The translations under genes were made by a program, and so were the position numbers. A model generated the notes under the pieces. That model was not told where the DNA came from, did not search any database, and saw nothing but the letters and a program-made list of their open reading frames with translations. This document shows, in pieces, positions 1 through 9,100 of a stretch of 20,000 nt of DNA. Numbering within the stretch: position 1 is the stretch's first letter; each line of letters begins with the position of its first letter. Source of the DNA: Actinidia chinensis (lineage: Eukaryota > Streptophyta > Magnoliopsida > Ericales > Actinidiaceae); the NCBI GenBank assembly GCA_009663005.1, contig VIGQ01000954.1:1-20000 (forward strand), in the 5' to 3' direction.

Positions 1-1535
1 AACAGTGGATTATTTCAGGGGGCCGATGACAAGTTGATTCGAGTACACAATTATGATCTTGTGAGGAAGATTAAAGAGTCGTGGCACACAAGAGGATTAT
101 TCAGGTCCATAAGCAGTGCATCCTAACCCTTTCCATATGTTCTGTCATCATCCGAGACATTCTTATAAAGGCTTTTGGGACTGGGAGAAGGTTGTGGTGT
201 GCATGGGGGTCTTTAGGGACACTCCCATTACGTAATGGGAGTCAGGCATTAGTCGAGAGATCCAACATCTGTTGCAGTGCAATCATGCCATCACTTGATT
301 GTACAGTAAAGGTATGCATAAAACTGTCATATACTCTTCCGCTGTTTTTGATCCATGTCACAAGCGAGAAAAATATCACTAAAATTGTACAAATATATGC
401 GGCCCTTGCCAAAATGAAAGGGTGATTCTTGACGTTTTTTTGAAAAAAAATCTAGTTATGGGCTAATTTTACAACAATGGGATGTTTCCTTTCATGTCCA
501 GATGTGGGATTTGGCTACCTACCCTCATCCAGATTTCACTCTACGGCGGGCCCATTCAAAAGGGTTAGATTGGTGGGACTTCTTCACTAGTGGTGACAAA
601 CCATGTTTAGAGTCGCTGGTTCAGATGATTATGCTGCTAAGTAAATGCAATAGCGTCATTCTTTTTCTTCAAAACCTTAAAACATTTTGCACATAATGTG
701 CTACAATTCAGAATACAGTTTTTCGTGAATTTAACCGAAGAATTTATGTGTTGGGACTACCAAAACCAAACACTGTGTCTCGGCACTAGAAGCCACAAAA
801 AAAATGTATCTGCCTAGTCTGGTGTTCCTCCCAGAATTTCCCATAAATAGTTACGGGTTTTCCTAGGATGGGACTATCCGTGTATGGCAATGCAACAACT
901 TATCGGTAAAATTATATACAACACTTTATATCCACAAAAGTTTAGATTCTCTGGTTTGAGATGTCTACTTTTAATCACAATGCATCAACTAATTAACTTG
1001 CAGCTTAGAGTCACACTCAACTCTGAGCTTGGAAGAGTTTTGGGGGCTAATAGGATTCATTAAAGGTTCCCAAGTAAGTTTCTTGATTAGATTATTTTTG
1101 CCAATTGTAACTTGATACCATTGAATTACACGTTAATTCCATCATTCGGATTTTCTATAAATTAACAATCATTTATATTCCCCGTACCATTTTTTTGCAC
1201 CACAAATTGTTTTTTTCTATCGAGAATTTGATATAATGGTATTACGAATAAAAAACCTCAATTAGTGAACAAGCTCATATAATATCTGCTTCTTGGAACA
1301 TTAAATTCCGACTCATGATATCAAATTTCACTGTTCAAGACTGCTTCTGAAGGGGAGTTAACGTAAATTAACTTTTCTTTACACACTCCAAACGAACGGT
1401 TTCGATCATGGAAAAAAAAGACCTGCGATGGGCCCACCTTTAAAGCGCCTATAGCACTCATTTATAACATTGCTTCTTTGAACAGGATTGTATTTGTTGT
1501 GATTGAGGGCACTGTTATTGCACAACAGTTAGTGG
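1..1535 (+). pseudogene. Truncated upstream copy of coatomer beta'-subunit (WD40 part)
   Basis: A partial beta'-COP (COPI coat, Golgi-to-ER vesicle transport) copy in the same orientation as the full gene downstream. Exons I read are: 1-311 (entered in the middle; starts as KQWIISGADDKLIRVHNYD and later gives YVLSSS and WDWEKG), 502-641 (HPDFTL, then FFTSGDKP), about 747-905 (WDYQ, NVSA, then DGT and RVW), 1004-1073 (LES.LNSELGRV..IGFIKGS) and 1496-about 1535 (IVF......EGTVI). They match, in order, the exons at 5268, 5735, 5950, 7388 and 7785 of the main gene, with the same splice positions. Homology stops at about 1535, so the second propeller, solenoid and tail are missing. Residues differ at many positions from the main copy, so it is an old paralogue and not a repeat assembly of the same gene. 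Frames are broken by one-base indels; the acceptor near 746 lacks AG and the donor at 641 lacks one G. It could be a pseudogene or a truncated gene whose 5' part lies left of the window. Confidence 0.8.
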
Positions 1536-2460
1536 TTTCACCATTGGATCTGTGAAGCTTTAACAGACTGAGGTGATCACACCCTCAACTGCAATGCCGT
1601 ACTATTTTTGTTTGATGCTCATAGTAAGACAAGACGAGAAGATTTATGTTGTTTGCTATGTTTTTTCACATTACTACTGTGTGCTTTTTTTTTTTTTTAA
1701 GGAATAGCGGTATATTGATGAGTATTTAATACCGAATTACTTACTACAATAGTGCAGGGAAATTGTTTTAATGACGGTTTTATGTGATTATTTTCGGCGG
1801 AACCATAGAATGTTTGCAAGGGTAATTTTGAATATAACTCTAAGATAATGTTAATGATGGAAACCGAGCCCGTGGTACTTCCACCCATTTTGGGGTGGAC
1901 CGCACTTAAAAAAAAATTGCCCCATTCCCTCCCACATGGGGTGTGGCGCGCCTCGAACCCTTCTTAACATTACCATAAGTCTAATTTGACCTAAAAGAAT
2001 TGGTGTGTTCATGTTGGTTATGGTCCAAAAAAAGAAGATTTAATCTAAGGTTAATAAAAACATAAAGCATAGGATAAAAGATATCCATCACCCAGTAAAA
2101 CGAGAGATTTCATCTCATTACTCTGCACTGAGGGCCCATAACCATGTTTAACCCTGTGCCACTCTGGATGAACTTTTGGTGCGATATGTCACCATCAGTT
2201 CCAAACACATCTCAGATCCATCAGCAAGATAGCCGGCATCTCTCCAAGTGGGAAGATTTTAGTTAATGGCAAATAAGATTAACCAATAATGTAAGGGGGA
2301 AAAGTGTAATACCCATAGCTAACTGCAAGCATGGAACCCTGTTTCGCACTCTTCCATATTTTTTTTCGACTTCTCAGTGCCTACAGGCTCAGCTCTTAAC
2401 AGTACAAATTTGGATTTTGATGATATTACCAAAATACCCCTCTTCTCCTTCTTCTTCCAA
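1536..2460. other. Intergenic DNA between the two beta'-COP copies
   Basis: No coding exon is recognisable. The first 150 bases may be the 3' flank of the truncated copy. A 13-base T run lies at about 1687-1699. Two short stem-loops (CCACCC/GGGTGG at 1881-1898 and CCCCAT/ATGGGG at 1920-1941) with a GC-rich tail to about 1960 look like the end of an old repeat. The rest is AT-rich, without a clear repeat boundary. Confidence 0.5.
1881..1960. repeat. Stem-loop pair, possible transposon remnant
   Basis: CCACCC at 1881-1886 pairs with GGGTGG at 1893-1898, and CCCCAT at 1920-1925 pairs with ATGGGG at 1936-1941. An A-run separates them and a GC-rich stretch with GGCGCGCC follows. The composition stands out from the AT-rich surroundings. 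No target-site duplication or second end was found, so the repeat label is an inference. Confidence 0.3.
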
Positions 2461-2720
2461 CCCTAATTGTTGCTAATCACCTCAAACCGTTGCCACATCT
2501 TGAAACCCTACACCCGCTATAATCGCAAGAAACCCAAGCTGTTAGAAAGAACCAACCCGAGCTGTAGAGAGAGGTCGCGGCGGAGGGCGTTGGATGGTGT
2601 GGCTGGTGCTGCTAGGGCTAGCGGGTGTCCGCACTGGTGGCGGAAAATATGGTCGGCCATGGTTTCTATAGGGTTCAAGGTTGAAGAAGGGGTATTTGGT
2701 GATAATTGGAGTGAATAGAG
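2461..2720. other. GC-rich island upstream of the main gene, open on both strands
   Basis: This stretch is clearly richer in GC than its flanks and holds overlapping open frames of 66-99 codons on both strands (2467-2718 on plus, 2517-2816 and 2542-2742 on minus). None resembles a known family. An AAACCCTA telo-box lies at 2503-2510. It may be a distal promoter or leader, a divergent gene's first exon on the minus strand, or a repeat fragment. I do not call a gene. Confidence 0.35.
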
Positions 2721-2738
2721 AATAAATAAAAACCCTAG
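2721..2738 (+). promoter_or_regulatory. TATA-like run with adjoining telo-box, probable core promoter of the beta'-COP gene
   Basis: An AATAAATAAA run at 2721-2730 directly precedes AAACCCTAG at 2730-2738, a plant telo-box. In plants this motif is common near the start of genes for translation and other housekeeping work. Another copy lies at 2503-2510. The leader and ATG of the beta'-COP gene follow about 360 bases downstream, which fits a long 5' untranslated exon. The transcription start is inferred, not seen. Confidence 0.45.
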
Positions 2739-2869
2739 ACATTTAAAGGAGGTGTGAACTAAAAGGTGCGGGTACTGAGAAAAAGCAAAGCATTGGACCG
2801 TCTTGTGCTTTCTCACGGCCTTCTCCAGTTCACCTGCAAAAGGGTGGCGCTGTTACTCACCTCCTCTCT

Positions 2870-2896
2870 GTGTGGTGTGTGTGTGTGTGTGTGTGT
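2870..2896. repeat. (GT)n microsatellite in the 5' leader
   Basis: About 13 GT units, with one interruption near 2874, lie just upstream of the C/T-rich part of the beta'-COP leader. Length polymorphism would be expected here. On the opposite strand it is a CA repeat. Confidence 0.9.
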
Positions 2897-3100
2897 AGAA
2901 TTGCTTCTCCTCTTGATCTCGCGCTCTCGCGCCCTCCCTTCGTCTCGTTCCTTGGGGAGAACCATTTCGAACGAGAATCATTTCGAATTTGCGAGGCAGC
3001 CGTTTTTGTCTGTTCACTCACAGCGATCTCACCTTGATCCGTTGGTTCATCAACCATCATTCTTCGATTCAATCAATAGAGGCTCTTTCATCTCCAAATG
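2897..3100 (+). other. 5' untranslated exon ending exactly at the start codon
   Basis: A C/T-rich leader runs into AAATG followed at once by GTGAGT, a strong donor. The initiator ATG at 3098-3100 is thus the only coding part of exon 1, and the second codon (CCT, Pro) begins exon 2 at 3365 after a 264-base intron. The choice is supported because exon 2 opens with the PLRL residues that follow the initiator Met in this family. The upstream limit of the exon is not known. Confidence 0.75.
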
Positions 3101-6100
3101 GTGAGTTTGTTGGTTTGTTCTTGCTATTCAATCCTTTCATCATAGTTTGATTTAGAGAGATCTGGCGCGAATCTAATGCGTTTGATCGATTATCTTCAGT
3201 GCATTGTAATTTCCGCGAATTGCGTTTCTTTTTGTCCATCGATTGAAAGCTCTACTTTGGAATCAAGTATAGGATTTGAATTTATTCGAGAATCTAGTGT
3301 TGAACGTCTACTTAATTAATTCGTGTGTTTCTTTTGGTTCCGGTGATTGTTATTTATGATGCAGCCTCTCAGACTAAGAAATAAAGGTACTAATACTCGT
3401 GTTAATTTGAATAAATTTCTTCTGACAATCTATTGTGGATTCGATGTTCGCTGGTTTGTTTAATTATTATTGAAATTTCACGCGACCATTATTGGCTTTG
3501 GTCAGAGAAAACTGTGCTCAAAGATCAGAAAGAGTAAAGTCTGTGGATCTGTCATCCACAGAGCCAGGTAATTTTTAACTTTTTTTTCTCAATTGATCTC
3601 ATTTTGTTGTTTTAATTGCAAATGTAGCTTCAAATTCCCTCTTTCTAATTACCAAGACAACACGGACGCATAGTACCATTGACTTTATTAAAACTTTATT
3701 TCCTGATTAACAGGGTCTTAGGTATACCTGCCTTGTGATGAATGAATCCATGATGCTTTTAACTTGCAGGATTCTAGCAAGTTTTGTATTCATGAGGGAC
3801 TGTTGGCATCTGTAACACCAGTCTCAGTTATGTATACCTACATTCTGCTAACAAGTCAGGCTTACTTACATATAACTGAATCACGATCTTTTTAACGCCT
3901 TGGCAATGCCATGTTTATTGTGATAAGGCCATTTTTCATTTAGTTTTGTCTAGGCTTCAATCTCTATGTTCTGATAATACCTGCAGGTTCATTGTAAAAC
4001 CAGTACTTGCTTATCAATATCTATAATATATCCCAGTTTAATTTTACGACTTTCTTTTCCTGAGATCTTTTTACACCTAGAAGCAGAAGAAAAAGCGCAG
4101 CCATTGTTAGTAAAATGGTATCTGTGAAAAATTGAAGAGGAATGAAGGTATCTGCTAACACATGAAAATTGTAATTAGTAGTTGCCCTGGTGTTTCACCA
4201 TTATTTTATAAGGAGAAAACGGGGAAATCCCATATGACCCAATATATCTGACAAGTCGCACTATATATCAACCCACTGTATTTCTGGATTTAGCACTAGG
4301 TTTGGCGGGTTCGCCGCAAACCCTGGCAGTTCAGGTAGCCCTGAATTTTGCACTGGAAAAGCCCGGAAGAAAATCTGATGGAAATACACTCAAGGGGTGA
4401 AAGCTGGAGATTGAAAGTCACATTGATTAGTGGATAGGGTATATTTCAGGCCTCTTGGAACATAACTTCAAAACTGCCTCCATTCATCAGCATGGGACCA
4501 CCCCCCCCCCCCTAAATTTCAATGTTCGACCAAATTCTCTTGACCGACATAAATGGGCCTTGCATGGCAGGACTTAGATATTTTTTCTAGAATCTAGGGG
4601 ACTACTAGCCTCTCGGCTTTCTCTAAAGATTGGATGGCATGGAAGACTTGAGCATTTGTATCCGAAAATGTGCTTTTCCCATGTTCTGTGTAATTAACAT
4701 TATAGAATGGTGCAGACCCTTGCATAGGAAATAGCCCAATCCTGATCAAAGTCTTAACAGCTTGGAACTCGGCGGCCTTTTACATATCGCAAGTGACTTG
4801 ATTTAAACACCCGCAGCATTTTGGAAAATTCTTGTTCCTAATTCAAATGAGAATACGATGAGTGCTTTTTGCATATATTCAATGGTTTGGAAGCCATCGA
4901 GGTGACCATGTCTCACTAGAGATTATAACTGGTTTTCCTGCTTTTATTGAGCCTTTTTGGATTACTTGCAATTTCTTGCATTCAAAGAGTAAGTATTAGT
5001 TGGAATGGTATATTAATTTGAGTGGGAGGAAGTTCTGAAAAATAAAGTACTCTTGAGTCTTTTCTATTATGGTAAGATTTATCAGCATTTTCCCCTAACT
5101 TAAGTTGTTTTCCTACATCAATAGAATATGGTGAAGTCTTTCGAGGGGACCAGTACCAGGTACATCATTAATATCACATTTTTATTTGTGGTCAGCGATA
5201 CATTTTCTGGGATTCTCTTGTCTTGGTGAGGGCTTTCATTTGTTGGGGTATATACGTGATTTGACAGTTAGATCTGCAAAGTTTCAATTGCACGCAACAA
5301 TGGGTAGTCGCTGTTTGCTGCTGTTGTGATGACATGTTCGTGTGTCCAATTACAATACGATGGATTAAGGTGAAAGATATTGAGGCGCACACGATTATAT
5401 TAGGTGTGGGCTGTTCATCCTACACTTCCGTATGTATTGTCTATCTGATGACATGCTTATAAAGATTGGGACTGGGAGAAAGGCTGGTGTGCACTCAAAT
5501 TTTTAAGGGTATTACCATTATGTTATAAGTGACATTTTAATCCAAAAGCACCAACACATTTGCTAGTGCATCTATTGATCGCCACTATAAGGTAAGTAGA
5601 GTTTTGATTGCTTTTTCTAACTTGTTAACCTATAACTTTCATATAGGGTATGTGATGATCATGCACTAATTTATTTTTATTATTTTATTTTATTTTATTT
5701 TTCTCTTCCTCTTCTCTTCATCTCCTCTTTCCAGCTTTGGAATCTTGGCTCCCCAGATCCAAATTTTACATTGGATGCCATTTGAAAGGGGTAATTTGTG
5801 TTGATTACTTCAAAGGGGTGATAAGCCTTATCTGGAACTGGTTCGGATGTCATACTGCAACGGTTTACCTCCTACTTTGCTTTCTACCTTGTTGGGTACC
5901 ACGTATATGGGACAATGTGAAAGTATTTTTTGTATATCCTATGGAAAAGGTGTGCGACTATCAAACCAAAACTTGTGTCCAGACGCTAGAAGGCGCCAGA
6001 CCCACAATTTCTGCTGTTTGTTTCACCCTGAACTTTCCCATTATCATTACTTGGTTCGGAGGATGGTACTGTCCGTCATATTGCATGCACCACTGTTCGG

Positions 6101-9100
6101 TAAGGTTTGTGTAAACTAATTTCATTGCTTTGCTGCTTTAATTTATGATCGGACTTGTCCCAATCCTTGCCTTTTTCTATTGCGTTCATATGGGACGGAA
6201 ATTTATTTGATGTTTGCTTTCTTCAGTTGAGGGTACTATCTAAAAGATTGGTGACTTTCTTGAATTAATTTAAAATGTCTTTGTCATAATAAAAAATGAC
6301 TTCTAAATTCTAATAATATAATTAATTCTACAACAAAATACTTGTGCTTTAGATCGGCACACCATCTTTGTATTTAGAAAACTTATTAAATAAACTAATT
6401 TCACTAGACACATAAGGCATTTCTCCCTTTAGAAGTTTATAATCAAATTCGGTTATTTCCCCTTTTTCGATTCAACCCTTTTTTGTCAGTAATCTCTGAC
6501 TTTTATTTATCTTGGGCTTTTTTTTTTTTTGGAACTGCATCTCGTAGAATAAAACAGTTTCTTCCCTTCTCAGTCCATATTATAATTAACTCGTTAGTAA
6601 TTTTTTCCTTAATTATTCTTGTTCTGCTGTGTGTAAAAGTTTTCGTCATTGAAGCAAAATTCCTTGAAAATAATTGGGGCAGATGAAACAGTGAATTGAA
6701 ACTGAAAAAATTGGAGTTTTTCCTTATTGTCATTAGTTGGCTTGTTGCCCCAAGAGAAAAATAGACCCATCAACCATAGGATTCCCAAAGAACCTGAACG
6801 TTTGAACTTAGGAGACCTTCCTCATAAGTTATTTAGAGATGAAAGCACAATTAAATGGTCACCTATCCTCATGCCACTGTGATGACCTTATGGGCGGCAT
6901 GACCCTGCCCAGCCTCCTCCCTCCGCCACCCATGTGGACACCATTCCTTTTTGATGCCTTTTAAATTTGAATTGCCTGCTTATTTAGAAAGGTAATTATT
7001 TACAAATTGGCATCTTCGCTTTGACCTAAACCTCTTCATGCAGAGTTAGTTTGTTCAGAGGCACATCCCAAAGGTAAAGTGTTCTATGATGTTTGTGTCC
7101 AATTGGTCCCCCTTACTGAAAAAATAGAACATTACTTCTGTTGTGTTACTTTTTTTATAGAAATTTAAAATGTGAAATGAACGCGATATTTAGGGAATAG
7201 TGCTTAATCTTTTGTGTGCGTTATTTTAATGTATTACCCTTGTCTTCATATTTTTTCGACCCCTTCATTTTGATTTCACATAAGATTTTGAATGTTTATG
7301 TTTCAATTGTAAAAATCTAGTGTTTTGAGGTTTCTACTGGTATTCCTGAATTTCGCCCTACTATTTTCATTCATTATTTGCGCAAAGACTGGAGAAACAC
7401 TGAATTATGGTCTGGAAAGAGTTTGGCCATTTGGACACATGAAAGGTTCACGCAAGTGAGTTTCCTCTTTTTTCCTCTTTTTATTCTCCCCTCTGTGTGT
7501 GTGTTTTGTTTAGTTCATAATTGGTCAATGTGGTGTCTTGTTGGGAGGTCGAAGTCCGGAAATTTTGTCTTGCAAAGGATAAAAGTCATCATTAAATTGT
7601 CATAGTATCCACTAGTTAAGTTTGTGAATACTTTTAGTTACTGATTGATATATTTCTTTGCTTTAAGTAGAACAGTGCATTTGTAAGGGAAGAAAGTAGG
7701 AAAAATATTTCATCTCTTGCTACATTGTTGCATCCCATCTGGCTGCAATTTCATTTTCTTTCTTTGGCTGTTGTACGTGGACAGGATGGTATTGGGGATG
7801 ATGAATGAACCATTATGGTAAAAATTGGTCGAGAGAACCTGTGCAAGTATTGACAACAGTTGTAAAATATATGGTCTAGCAAATGAAATTCAGACTGTTA
7901 ACATAAGATGGTTGGTCGAGCAGATTAGGAGGTTGGTATCAATTGCATTCTCATATGATCTGAATTCCATAAAAACTGTAAACCAATTCTTTTTCTGCCT
8001 TGACTGATATTGCAAATTTCCTTGTTTTACTTTTGGGCCGCTCAGGGTAATATGACAGAGAAAGAGTCCTTTGGCTGTGAAAGAGTTGGGGACATGTATC
8101 TTTTACCCAAAGGTGATTTGGCCTTCTTTGGGATCTATTAGGATATTTTCTGAAAGTGCTTGTGATGGTCCTGGAAGGGTTATACTAAGCACTTTTTGAA
8201 AAAAAGTACTAGCATGACCTAATTTTACTCTTTAGGTAATTATTAATCCATACAAAGATATCTATACAATTAGTTTCATGAGTTCATTAGTGATATTGAT
8301 ACATGAAGAGCTGGCTGCCTGATTTGGATGTTAGGCATCACATCTAGGCTTCATGTGCATGGTTTCTGTTCGTTTGGTGTCGAAATGTCCCTAACCCTGA
8401 AGTCTTGGATATTGGAAGGGAGATGAGTTATAAAGTCATATCCGAGGACTGTTTCCTCCGTTTCCCCCCTGCCATTGTTAACAGTTGTGATAGAAATGCT
8501 GTAATGGGCCGTAACTGTTCCCATACCAAGACAAGCTCTCAAATAGATTCAAAAAACAAAACGACGTGTTTGGTACACGCTGCGATGCAGCTTTTCTTGT
8601 AGCAGGTTCGTACAACCAGGTGAAAACGGTTGTTTCCTGCAGCCCTGCCCATGGTTTATGAGGGTTATCGCGATCTTCGTTTTATTTACGACATCATGGG
8701 GAGTGAATCGAAATGCTTCTGACTACCCGTTCTTGGTTTGGGGGGCTTTCAGTCTCGGCTCAATCTTATAATTATGGAGACGGAGGAGTCGTATGAGGCA
8801 CAAAAAAGCCAAAAGAAGTGATTTTTTGCCCTATAAAAGAAAATGGATATTGAACCTTCTGTCACTCTCATGTCATGTCGAGGGTAATTTTGCAAAAAAA
8901 AAAAAACGGCCAAAGTCTGATCTTATATAGCATAAAAAAAAACAATCAGGAACCGTCATTGTTAGAGGCTTACACGAAAATCAATTGTTTCTGATTTTAC
9001 ATGTTTGCTGGTGCTTGTGCTCGATATGCGGGGACGGAGAATTGATAGTTACATGTGGATTTTCTTGGTATGTATAGCCCCATACAATCATATGACTTAC

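Noticed and set aside
81..425. 114-codon open frame at the left edge
   Set aside because: It crosses the first exon of the truncated beta'-COP copy and its intron; only short parts match the WD40 frame. The open length is a by-product of frame shifts.
1930..1960. Possible tRNA T-arm on the minus strand (GGGTTCGAGG)
   Set aside because: No matching acceptor stem, anticodon arm or D-arm is present around it.
5737..6119. Overlapping frames of 125 and 90 codons
   Set aside because: They mix pieces of exons 7 and 8 with the intron between them; the true coding is split by splicing and indels.
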